DNA of 64,000 bases, taken from Promicromonospora thailandica (GTDB lineage: Bacteria; Actinomycetota; Actinomycetes; Actinomycetales; Cellulomonadaceae). The first letter of the stretch is position 1. Each line of letters begins with the position of its first letter. Made by a program: the position numbers and the translations under genes. The notes beneath the pieces are model-generated. The model was not told the DNA's origin, ran no database searches, and saw nothing but the letters and a program-made list of their open reading frames with translations. The stretch is from assembly GCF_024171955.1 (NCBI RefSeq), contig NZ_JAMTCS010000002.1, positions 421,300 to 485,299 on the forward strand, written 5' to 3'. Shown one piece after another: positions 26,537-33,287 of the stretch.

Positions 26537-26680
26537 ACCCGCTCCGGCACACCTCACACCGCGCCGATTACGGGCCTCGCGGCGAAGCAGGTAACCTAGG
26601 TGCGGACTACTTTTCGTGTTGGTCGGCCATCGTCACTCTGGCGTCACTGTCCCGGACCAACCGTGGACCATTTCGCCGAG

Positions 26681-26698
26681 CGGCCCGTCGCCGGGCCG
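26681..26698 (+). other. Hairpin in the bS22 5' untranslated region
   Basis: CGGCCCG (26681-26687) pairs with CGGGCCG (26692-26698) about 30 nt before the bS22 start. A promoter-like GTAACCTAGGT (about 26590) lies further upstream, giving a leader of over 100 nt, unusually long for a 33-codon gene. It may act in translational control, which is common for ribosomal-protein mRNAs. Confidence 0.35.
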
Positions 26699-26728
26699 CC
26701 GCCGACCGATCGAACATTGCGAGGACCT

Positions 26729-26827
26729 ATGGGCTCCGTCATCAAGAAGCGCCGCAAGCGTATGGCCAAGAAGAAGCACCGCAAGCTGCTTCGCAAGACG
26801 CGCCACCAGCGTCGTAACAAGAAGTGA
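26729..26827 (+). CDS. Ribosome-associated mini-protein bS22 (AURKAIP1/COX24 domain)
   Basis: A complete 32-residue, very basic protein starting MGSVIKKRRKRMAKKKHRKL and ending RHQRRNKK. It is almost invariant in actinobacteria, where a mycobacterial ribosome structure showed it (bS22) bound in the small subunit near the decoding centre. GAGGA precedes the ATG. A strong terminator hairpin follows at 26856, so it is probably a single-gene transcript. Its tiny size means it is often missed in annotation. Confidence 0.93.
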   Translation: MGSVIKKRRKRMAKKKHRKLLRKTRHQRRNKK

Positions 26828-26855
26828 CGCGCGCGCCGTCGGGCGCGTGACGAGC

Positions 26856-26884
26856 AGGCCCGGTCCCTTGAGGGGCCGGGCCTT
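26856..26884 (+). terminator. Intrinsic-type terminator after bS22
   Basis: AGGCCCGGTCCC pairs with GGGGCCGGGCCT (one mismatch) around TTGA and is followed by TCT, 28 nt after the bS22 stop. Confidence 0.75.
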
Positions 26885-26929
26885 CTCCATGCCCGCGCCG
26901 GCACCCCCGCCCGCTGCGCGCCCGGCCGA

Positions 26930-27259
26930 CTGCAGAGTTCCTGACACGGCGGGCGTCGACTGCAGAGTTGTTGACGGCGCTGGGGCGTCGAGCCGTGGGG
27001 AACTCTGCAGTCGACGGCTGTCGCCGGGGGAAGTCTGCAGTCGCGGGTGCCGGCGGCTGCTTCATGGTTGGGGGCTGCACGGCGCCCGGCCGTGGCTGTG
27101 TCCCTGTGGGCGTCCGGGGCTCGCAGCTCGCGCCAGGACCAGCCGTCGACTGCAGAGTTCCTGACACGGCGGGCGTCGACTGCAGAGTTGTTGACGGCGC
27201 TGGGGTGTCGAGCCGTGACGAAGTCTGCAGTCGACGTCGAGCCGTGAGGAAGTCTGCAG
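26930..27259. repeat. Duplicated CTGCAGAGTT array (family B) in a 514-nt gene-free gap
   Basis: No gene is visible from 26828 to 27341. Two similar modules 220 bp apart each contain CTGCAGAGTT twice in direct order, about 30 nt apart (26930 and 26960; 27150 and 27180), then the inverse AA(C/G)TCTGCAG twice (27001 and 27031; 27221 and 27250). About 65 bp following the first CTGCAGAGTT are almost identical between modules. Each module can fold back on itself. The array lies between the convergent bS22 and HAD genes. The tract 27264-27341 is GC-rich with CGCGCCGG repeats. Confidence 0.8.
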
Positions 27260-27341
27260 TCGCGCCGGCGCGCCGGCGCGCAGTCGCGCCGGTGGCTGTC
27301 GCGTGGCGGCGGGTCGAGTGCCCCCCGGTCAGCGCCCCCGG

Positions 27342-28136
27342 TCAGTGGCCGCGGAGGCGGCGGCGGGCGGCGCGCAGGACCAGGCCCAGGACCCAGGCCG
27401 CACCCGCCCACGACGCCGTCCGCACGCCCCGGCCCGCCGCGCGCTGCGAGCGGCCGCGGAACTCGCGGATGGGCCAGCCCACCTCCTGCGCGTGCCGGCG
27501 CAGGCGCAGGTCGGGGTTGATGGGGCAGGGGTGCCCCACGACCCGCATCATCGGCAGGTCGTTCAGGGAGTCGCCGTACGCGTAGCTCTCGTCCAGGTCG
27601 ATCTCGGCGGTGCCGGCGAGCTCGACGATGGCGTCGGCCTTGGCCTGGCCGTGCATGAGGTCGCCCTTGAGGCGGCCGGTGTAGAAGCCGTCCTTGTGCT
27701 CGGCCACCGTGCCGAGCGCGCCGGTCGCGCCCAGGCGGCGGGCGATGAGCTGCGCGATCTCGACCGGGGTGGCCGTCACGAGCCACACCTGGTGGCCCGC
27801 CGCGATGTGCTCGTCCAGCAGCCGCCGGGTGCCCGGGTAGATCCGGAGCGACAGGACGGCGTCCCACACCTCCTCGCCCAGGGTGGCGATCTCGGCGACG
27901 CTGCGCCCCGCGATGAGGGTGAGGGCACGGTCGCGCACCTGGTCGATCTCTTCCCGGTTCTCGCCCCAGAGCAGGTACCGCGCCTGGACCAGGGCGAACT
28001 TGAGGATGTCCCGGGTCCCGAAGAACTTGCGCTGGTACGCCGACTTGGCGATGTGGAAGGCGCTCGCACCGCGGATGATCGTGTTGTCGACGTCGAAGAA
28101 CGCCGCGGTGGCGGACGAGGGGTGCGTCGACGGCAT
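27342..28136 (-). CDS. HAD-IB family phosphatase (SerB-like)
   Basis: A 264-residue haloacid-dehalogenase hydrolase. Motif I is FFDVDNTII, motif II lies in VWLVTATPVE, and motifs III/IV are around KADAIVEL and YAYGDSLNDLPMM. The helical cap (AFHIAKSAYQRKFFG to LLWGENREE) places it in subfamily IB with SerB and CicA-type enzymes. The C-terminal 40 residues are basic and partly hydrophobic and may touch the membrane. ATG at 28136 has TAGAGT seven bases upstream, fitting leaderless transcription. The substrate is unknown: phosphoserine or a lysophospholipid-type phosphate are both possible. Confidence 0.87.
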   Translation of the reverse strand: MPSTHPSSATAAFFDVDNTIIRGASAFHIAKSAYQRKFFGTRDILKFALVQARYLLWGENREEIDQVRDRALTLIAGRSVAEIATLGEEVWDAVLSLRIYPGTRRLLDEHIAAGHQVWLVTATPVEIAQLIARRLGATGALGTVAEHKDGFYTGRLKGDLMHGQAKADAIVELAGTAEIDLDESYAYGDSLNDLPMMRVVGHPCPINPDLRLRRHAQEVGWPIREFRGRSQRAAGRGVRTASWAGAAWVLGLVLRAARRRLRGH

Positions 28137-28214
28137 GGAGGCCACTCTATCCGCGTGGAACGGCCCGCACGTTCTCCCCGGGCGCCCACGCGGAGCCGCT
28201 GGTAGAACCGGGTC

Positions 28215-28886
28215 GTGACGTTCAACAGCGGGTCCGGGGGGGCCGTCCTCCTCGTGCGAGCCCTGCACCTCCTGGTCGGCCTGGCCGCCCTGACCGGTGT
28301 CGTGATGGAGCTCGTGGTGGCGGTCACCGACGGTCCCGGGCTCGCGCCCACGCACGCCGAGCGGCTCGTCCGCCTGTTCAGCTATTTCACGATCCAGTCG
28401 AACCTGCTGATCGCGGGTGTCTCGTTCGCGCTGGCCGGGGATCCGCGCCGGGACGGCCCGGTGTTCCGGGTGCTGCGGCTCGACGCGCTCCTGTGCATCG
28501 CCGTGACCGGCATCGTCTACAACACGGTGCTGCGCGGTCTGACGCCGCTGGCGGGCGCCGGGCCCGTGGCGAACACCCTGCTGCACGGGGTGGCACCGGT
28601 CGCGGCGGTCGTCGTCTGGCTGCTCGCCGGGCCGCGGCCGCGCGTCTCCTCGCGGACGGTGTGGTGGTCCGTGGCCTACCCGGTCGCCTGGCTGGTCTGG
28701 ACCTTCGTGCGCGGGGCCGTGACCGGCTGGTACCCGTACCCGTTCCTCGACGTCACCGAGCTCGGGCTCGCGGGCGCCCTCGTCAACGCGGCGCTGGTCG
28801 CCGTCGTCTTCCTGGTCCTGGCCTGGGGCGTGCGGTGGGCGGACGGGCGGCTCCCGGCGACCGACCGTTCGCCGCACGCGCGGTGA
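28215..28886 (+). CDS. Pr6Pr / FAR-17a-AIG1-like family membrane protein
   Basis: A 223-residue integral membrane protein with six hydrophobic helices. Family landmarks are FSYFTIQSNLLIAG, LLCIAVTGIVYNTVLRG, LLHGVAPVAAVVVWLLAGP and YPVAWLVWTFVRGAVTGWYPYPFLDV; the conserved Thr in FTIQSN and His in LLHG match the catalytic pair of the related eukaryotic AIG1/ADTRP fatty-acid ester hydrolases. Whether bacterial members are hydrolases is unknown. GTG at 28215 has TAGAAC six bases upstream. It is divergent from the HAD gene and 28 nt before the glutaredoxin gene. Confidence 0.8.
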   Translation: MTFNSGSGGAVLLVRALHLLVGLAALTGVVMELVVAVTDGPGLAPTHAERLVRLFSYFTIQSNLLIAGVSFALAGDPRRDGPVFRVLRLDALLCIAVTGIVYNTVLRGLTPLAGAGPVANTLLHGVAPVAAVVVWLLAGPRPRVSSRTVWWSVAYPVAWLVWTFVRGAVTGWYPYPFLDVTELGLAGALVNAALVAVVFLVLAWGVRWADGRLPATDRSPHAR

Positions 28887-28914
28887 CGGCTCCGCCGTGT
28901 CGTAACCTCGGGGC

Positions 28915-29163
28915 GTGACAGCTCCTGCCGTGCCCCGGGTCGTCCTGTACACGCGTGACGCGTGCCATCTGTGCGAGGACGCGCGTGCCGTCGTCGTGCG
29001 CGTGTGCGAGGACGCGGGCGTCGCCTGGCGGGAGGTCGACATCGACAGCGCGCCCGGGCTGCGCGACCGCTACGGGGAGTACGTGCCCGTGCTCGAGGTG
29101 GACGGGATCCAGCAAGGTTTCTGGCGCGTGGACGGTGCGCGCCTGGCCCGCCTCCTGGCATGA
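28915..29163 (+). CDS. Glutaredoxin-like thiol oxidoreductase
   Basis: An 82-residue thioredoxin-fold protein with the redox pair in DACHLCEDA and the cis-Pro in YVPVLEVDG. It belongs to the DUF836/glutaredoxin-like group found next to rex in many actinobacteria. TAACCT lies six bases before the GTG start, so the mRNA is probably leaderless. It runs up to 60 nt before rex on the same strand. Mycothiol-using actinobacteria lack glutathione, so the partner thiol is likely different from that of classical glutaredoxin. Confidence 0.85.
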   Translation: MTAPAVPRVVLYTRDACHLCEDARAVVVRVCEDAGVAWREVDIDSAPGLRDRYGEYVPVLEVDGIQQGFWRVDGARLARLLA

Positions 29164-29223
29164 TCGTCCAGGCAGTGTGTGCGTACGCCCGCGACACGGT
29201 GGTCGTGGGGAGGGGAGCAGCAC

Positions 29224-29871
29224 GTGGTCGAACTCAGTGACGGGACAGTTCCGGCGGCAACCGTGGGCCGGTTGCCGTACTACCTGCGCGCCCTGCGCGA
29301 CCTCGCGGCGGAGGGGGTGGATCTCACCTCGTCGACGGAGCTGGCCGAGCGGTCGGGCGTGAGCTCGGCCCAGCTGCGCAAGGACCTGTCCTACCTGGGT
29401 TCGTTCGGCACGCGCGGTGTCGGGTACGACGTCGAGTCGCTCGCCTCCTACATCACCGTCGCCCTGGGGCTGGAGACCGAGCACCGGCTGGCCATCGTCG
29501 GCATCGGCAACCTCGGGCACGCCCTCGCGAACTACTCCGGCTACACGACGCGCGGCTTCCAGGTGGTGGCGCTGCTCGACGCGTCGCCGGAGGTGGTGGG
29601 CACCCGGGTGGCCGGCGTGCCCGTCGAGCACGTGCGCGACCTGACCGAGGTGCTCCGGCGGGAGCGCGTCTCGATGGTGGTGCTCGCCCTGCCCGCGCAC
29701 GGCGCACAGGACGTGGCGGACGCCGTGGTCGGCGCGGGCGTCCGGGAGATCCTCAACTTCGCGCCGGTGGCGCTCCAGGTGCCGGACGACGTGGTGGTGC
29801 GCTCGGTCGACGTCGGCGGCGAGCTGCAGATCCTGGCCTTCCACGCGGCGACCCGCGCCGCGGCGCTCTGA
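29224..29871 (+). CDS. rex: Redox-sensing transcriptional repressor Rex
   Basis: A 215-residue Rex. The N-terminal winged helix includes VGRLPYYLRALRDL and SSAQLRKDLSYLGSFGTRGVGYDV; the C-terminal Rossmann domain has LAIVGIGNLGHALANY and ends with the swapped helix region. Rex binds NAD+ or NADH and leaves its operators when NADH rises, controlling respiratory genes such as nuo and cyd in streptomycetes. GTG at 29224 is preferred (GAGGGGAG upstream); an in-frame GTG at 29179 also exists. The usual hemA gene is not downstream. A candidate Rex site lies at 54699 before the nuo region. Confidence 0.93.
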   Translation: MVELSDGTVPAATVGRLPYYLRALRDLAAEGVDLTSSTELAERSGVSSAQLRKDLSYLGSFGTRGVGYDVESLASYITVALGLETEHRLAIVGIGNLGHALANYSGYTTRGFQVVALLDASPEVVGTRVAGVPVEHVRDLTEVLRRERVSMVVLALPAHGAQDVADAVVGAGVREILNFAPVALQVPDDVVVRSVDVGGELQILAFHAATRAAAL

Positions 29872-29893
29872 CGCCGCCGTCCCGGAGAGCAGC

Positions 29894-29950
29894 TCAGCAG
29901 GCCCGGGGCGGCCACGACCACGTGGGTCATGGTCGTCCCGAGCCTGCTGA
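29894..29950. terminator. Hairpin between convergent rex and yceI
   Basis: TCAGCAGGCCCGGG (29894-29907) pairs with CCCGAGCCTGCTGA (29937-29950), one mismatch, and an inner pair ACGACCA/TGGTCGT extends it. No U-tract. It can serve both converging genes. Confidence 0.65.
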
Positions 29951-29973
29951 AACGTCAGTCAGGCGCGGCGGGG

Positions 29974-30525
29974 TCAGCCCTTGGCGATGGCGCTGACGTC
30001 CAGCTCGATCTTGACCTTGTCGCCCACCAGGAAGCCGCCGGTCTCCAGCGTGGCGTTCCACGTGAGGCCGAAGTCCTTGCGGTTGACCTCGAGCTTGGCC
30101 TCGAAGCCGGCGCGGTTGTTGCCGAACGGGTCCGTGGCGGTGCCGGTGAACTCGGTCTCCAGCTCCACGCCCTTGGTGATGCCGTTGATCGTGAGGTCGC
30201 CGGAGATGAGGTAGTCGTCACCGTCGGCGCGGATGCCCGTGGACGTGAAGGTCCAGGTCGGCTTCTCGTCGGCGTGCCAGAAGTCGGCGCTCTTCAGGTG
30301 GCCGTCGCGACCGGCGTCGCCCGTGCTCACCGAGGCCGCGTCCAGCTCGGCGGTGACGCTCGACGACTCCAGGTCCTCACCGACCGTGATGGTGCCGGAG
30401 GTGACGGCGATGCTGCCGCGCACCTTCGCGATACCGGCGTGACGGACGGAGAAGGAAGCAGCGGTGTGGGAGGGGTCGATCTCGTACACGCCTGCGGTGA
30501 GGCCTGCGGGGAGCGGGGTGGCCAT
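29974..30525 (-). CDS. YceI-family lipid/isoprenoid-binding-like protein
   Basis: A 183-residue YceI beta-barrel. Family features are YEIDPSHTAASFSVRHAGIAKVRG, SVSTGDAGRDGHLKSADFWH, LTINGITKGVELE and NRKDFGLTWNATLETGGFLVGDKVKI. There is no signal peptide, so it is probably cytoplasmic. Relatives bind long isoprenoid chains, so a link to menaquinone is possible but unproven. AAGGAG precedes ATG 30525. It is divergent from a marR gene with a shared palindrome in the promoter gap. Confidence 0.9.
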   Translation of the reverse strand: MATPLPAGLTAGVYEIDPSHTAASFSVRHAGIAKVRGSIAVTSGTITVGEDLESSSVTAELDAASVSTGDAGRDGHLKSADFWHADEKPTWTFTSTGIRADGDDYLISGDLTINGITKGVELETEFTGTATDPFGNNRAGFEAKLEVNRKDFGLTWNATLETGGFLVGDKVKIELDVSAIAKG

Positions 30526-30563
30526 GAGGGGGAACTCCTTGGTGATGTGGCGGTTTGGGTGGA

Positions 30564-30581
30564 TAGTTGAGGGATCAACTA
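30564..30581. promoter_or_regulatory. MarR-type operator between yceI and marR
   Basis: TAGTTGA-GGGA-TCAACTA is a perfect 7-bp inverted repeat of the TTGA/TCAA kind used by many MarR regulators. It lies 39 nt before yceI and 76 nt before marR, well placed for repression of both. Confidence 0.75.
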
Positions 30582-30656
30582 CCCACGGTGACATCCAACA
30601 TAACTGGTCCCGTAACGTATTCCTAGAGGGCTCGTTCGCACGAAAGTGGTGGTGAC

Positions 30657-31169
30657 ATGGCTGCGCAGACGGTCGAGGAACGCGATATCTGGCTCACCGA
30701 GGAGCAGCAGGCCGCCTGGCGGCACTATCTGGAGGGCACCGCGCGCTTCGTCGAGGCGCTGGGGTCCGTGCACGACCGCACCCTCCCGCTGTCCCTCGGG
30801 GAGTACAGCCTGCTGGTCCAGCTCTCCGAGGCACCGGACCGCACCATGCGGATGTCGACGCTCGCCGACGGCCTGGTGCTGTCCCGCAGCCGGCTCACGC
30901 ACACCGTCGCGCGGATGGAGGCGCGGGGGCTCGTGTCCCGCTGCGCCGCCGAGGGTGACCGGCGCGGCGTGAACTGCGCCATGACCGAGGCCGGGTACGC
31001 GGCGCTGGTGGCGGCGGCGCCCGGGCACGTGTCCGCGGTGCGGCGCATCCTCGTCGAGGCGCTGGAACCGGAGGAGTTCGAGATGCTGGGCCGCGTCATG
31101 GCCAAGGTCGCCGCGTCGTCGCGCGCCGCGGGCGGCACGGAGGAGGGCCTGACGGTGCTCTGCGACTGA
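30657..31169 (+). CDS. MarR-family transcriptional regulator
   Basis: A 170-residue regulator with a MarR winged helix: LSLGEYSLLVQLSEAPDRTMRMSTLADGLVLSRSRLTHTVARMEARGLVSR, then the wing with GDRRGVNCAMTEAG. Divergence from yceI and the TAGTTGA palindrome between them suggest it represses yceI and itself, releasing on binding an aromatic acid or on thiol oxidation. One Cys (SRCAAEGDR) lies near the wing. Confidence 0.9.
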   Translation: MAAQTVEERDIWLTEEQQAAWRHYLEGTARFVEALGSVHDRTLPLSLGEYSLLVQLSEAPDRTMRMSTLADGLVLSRSRLTHTVARMEARGLVSRCAAEGDRRGVNCAMTEAGYAALVAAAPGHVSAVRRILVEALEPEEFEMLGRVMAKVAASSRAAGGTEEGLTVLCD

Positions 31170-31243
31170 GCGCCCCGCCGGGAGACGTACTCCACACCGC
31201 CCGATTTCACGGGTACCCAGGCTCGGGTGCGAGACTGGGCGCC

Positions 31244-31888
31244 ATGGTCTCCACGACGGTCCACCTGCTGCGCCACGGTGAGGTGCACAACCCCGACGGC
31301 ATCCTGTACGGGCGGCTGCCCGGGTACCGCCTCTCCGACCGCGGCCAGGCGATGGCGAAGATCGTCGCCGACCACCTCACCAGCACCGGTCGCGACGTCG
31401 TCCGCGTGGTGGCCTCGCCGCTGCAGCGCGCGCAGGAGACCGCCGCACCGGTGGCCCAGGGCTTCGGCCTGGAGCTGGCCACGGACGACCGCATCATCGA
31501 GGCCGACAACCGGCTCGAGGGCCAGCGCGTCGCGGACGGCGGCGGCGCGCTCAGCAGCCCCCGCAACTGGCCCCTGCTGTGGAACCCGTTCCGCCCGTCG
31601 TGGGGCGAGCCGTACACGCAGCAGGTCACGCGCATGCGCGCCGCGGTCGAGGACGCCCGCCGCGCCGCGGAGGGCCACGAGATCGTGCTGGTCAGCCACC
31701 AGCTCCCCGTCTGGCTCACGCGCCGGTCGTTCGAGGGCGGCACGCTCTGGCACGACCCGCGCAACCGGCAGTGCAACCTCGCCTCCCTGACGTCCCTGCA
31801 CTTCGAGGACGACCGGTTCGTGGGCCTGCACTACACGGAGCCCGCCGCGGAGCTCTACCCCGGCGCGAGCAAGGTCGCCGGCGCGTGA
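31244..31888 (+). CDS. Histidine phosphatase (phosphoglycerate-mutase-like)
   Basis: A 214-residue branch-1 histidine phosphatase. The catalytic motif is LLRHGEVHNPDG, the second Arg is in VASPLQRAQETA, and the second His is in IVLVSHQLPVWL. It matches the actinobacterial group that often precedes the resA-ccdA-resB-ccsB genes. The substrate is unknown. Its stop shares a base with the resA start (TGATG), so it is translated with the cytochrome c maturation genes. Confidence 0.9.
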   Translation: MVSTTVHLLRHGEVHNPDGILYGRLPGYRLSDRGQAMAKIVADHLTSTGRDVVRVVASPLQRAQETAAPVAQGFGLELATDDRIIEADNRLEGQRVADGGGALSSPRNWPLLWNPFRPSWGEPYTQQVTRMRAAVEDARRAAEGHEIVLVSHQLPVWLTRRSFEGGTLWHDPRNRQCNLASLTSLHFEDDRFVGLHYTEPAAELYPGASKVAGA

Positions 31889-32484
31889 TGCGGGGGAAGA
31901 CCTTCAAGGTCGTGCAGTGGGTGGTGGCCGTCGGCATCGTCGTCGGCCTGGTCGCGGCGCTCACCGCGTGCACACCCGAGGAGTCGGGCGCGGGCGACGT
32001 CGTGGGCCAGGGGTACGTCTCGGGCGACGGTTCCGTGCAGACGTACGACGCCGGGGAGCGCCGCGGACCCGTCGCCGTGGCGGGTACCGACTTCGAGGGC
32101 AACGCCGTCGACAGCTCCGACTGGGCGGGCGACGTCGTCGTCGTCAACACCTGGTACGCCTCGTGCGCGCCGTGCCGCGCCGAGGCCCCCGACCTCGTGG
32201 ACCTCGCCACGAGCAAGGAGGGCGTGCGGTTCCTCGGCATCAACACGGAGGACGACGCCGGCGCCGCCCAGGCGTTCCAGCGCACCTTCGAGGTGCCCTA
32301 CCCGAGCATCGAGGACCGCACCGGGACGGTGATCGCCGGCCTCAACGGCGTCGTGCCGCTGCAGGCCGTGCCCACCACCGTGGTGCTGGACCAGGAGGGC
32401 AAGGTCGCCGCCCGCGTCATCGGCCAGGCCGAGCGCTCCACGCTGGAGGCGCTGGTCGACGAGGTCCTGGCGGAGGCCACCTGA
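31888..32484 (+). CDS. resA: ResA-like thiol-disulfide oxidoreductase, lipoprotein
   Basis: A 198-residue TlpA/ResA protein with an N-terminal membrane segment and lipobox (ALTAC), so it faces outward. The thioredoxin fold carries the active pair in WYASCAPCRAEAP and the cis-Pro in LQAVPTTVVLD. It reduces the haem-binding cysteines of apocytochrome c before haem attachment by ResB/CcsB. Start and stop overlap both neighbours by one base (TGATG), so this is a tightly coupled operon. Confidence 0.92.
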   Translation: MRGKTFKVVQWVVAVGIVVGLVAALTACTPEESGAGDVVGQGYVSGDGSVQTYDAGERRGPVAVAGTDFEGNAVDSSDWAGDVVVVNTWYASCAPCRAEAPDLVDLATSKEGVRFLGINTEDDAGAAQAFQRTFEVPYPSIEDRTGTVIAGLNGVVPLQAVPTTVVLDQEGKVAARVIGQAERSTLEALVDEVLAEAT

Positions 32485-33287
32485 TGGTCCCCGGCTCGGT
32501 CGCGACGGCCGTCGGCGACGGTCTCGCCGTCACCGCGTTCAGCGGCTCCCTGCTGCTCGCCGTGCCCGTCGCCGTGCTGGCCGGCCTGGTGTCGTTCGCG
32601 TCGCCGTGCGTGCTGCCGCTCGTGCCCGGCTACATCGGCTACGTGAGCAGCATGGCCGCCGCGTCGGCCGGGGCCACCTCCGGGATCGTGACCACCCGCC
32701 CCCGCCCCGCGCGGGGCCGCGTCGTCGGCGGCGTGGCGCTGTTCGTGCTCGGCTTCACCGCCGTGTTCGTCTCGTTCGGGGCGGCGTTCGGCGGCCTGGG
32801 CACCTTCCTGGTGCGCTGGGAGGACCTGATCACGCGCGTGCTCGGCGCCGTGGTGATCCTGCTCGGCCTCGGCTTCCTCGGCGCCGTGCCCTTCCTGCAG
32901 CGCGAGGCACGGTTCCACCTGACACCGCGCGCCGGCCTGTGGGGTGCCCCCCTGCTGGGCGTCGTCTTCGGTCTGGGCTGGACGCCCTGCATCGGTCCCA
33001 CCCTCGGCGCCGTGCAGGCGCTCGCGATCGACGAGGCCTCCGCGGGCCGCGGGGCGCTGCTCGGCGTCGCCTACTGCGTGGGCCTGGGCGTGCCCTTCCT
33101 GCTCGTGGCCCTCGGGCTGCAGAGCTCCGAGCGCATGATGGACTTCCTGCGCCGGCACCGGCTCGCCGCGCTGCGGATCGGCGGCGGGCTGCTCGTGCTG
33201 GTCGGGCTGCTGCTGGTCACCGGCCTGTGGACGCGGCTGACGGGCGCCATGCAGCTCTGGGTCACCGGATTCGAGACGGTGCTCTGA
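32484..33287 (+). CDS. ccdA: Cytochrome c biogenesis protein CcdA
   Basis: A 267-residue membrane protein of the CcdA/DsbD transmembrane family with six helices. The two redox cysteines are in VSFASPCVLPLVPGYIGYV and LGWTPCIGPTLGAVQAL. It carries electrons from cytoplasmic thioredoxin across the membrane to ResA. Translation is coupled to resA and resB by TGATG junctions. Confidence 0.94.
   Translation: MVPGSVATAVGDGLAVTAFSGSLLLAVPVAVLAGLVSFASPCVLPLVPGYIGYVSSMAAASAGATSGIVTTRPRPARGRVVGGVALFVLGFTAVFVSFGAAFGGLGTFLVRWEDLITRVLGAVVILLGLGFLGAVPFLQREARFHLTPRAGLWGAPLLGVVFGLGWTPCIGPTLGAVQALAIDEASAGRGALLGVAYCVGLGVPFLLVALGLQSSERMMDFLRRHRLAALRIGGGLLVLVGLLLVTGLWTRLTGAMQLWVTGFETVL

Noticed and set aside
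27264-27341. A small gene in the GC-rich tract before the HAD gene
   Set aside because: The sequence is dominated by CGCGCCGG repeats, with no ribosome site and no plausible peptide.
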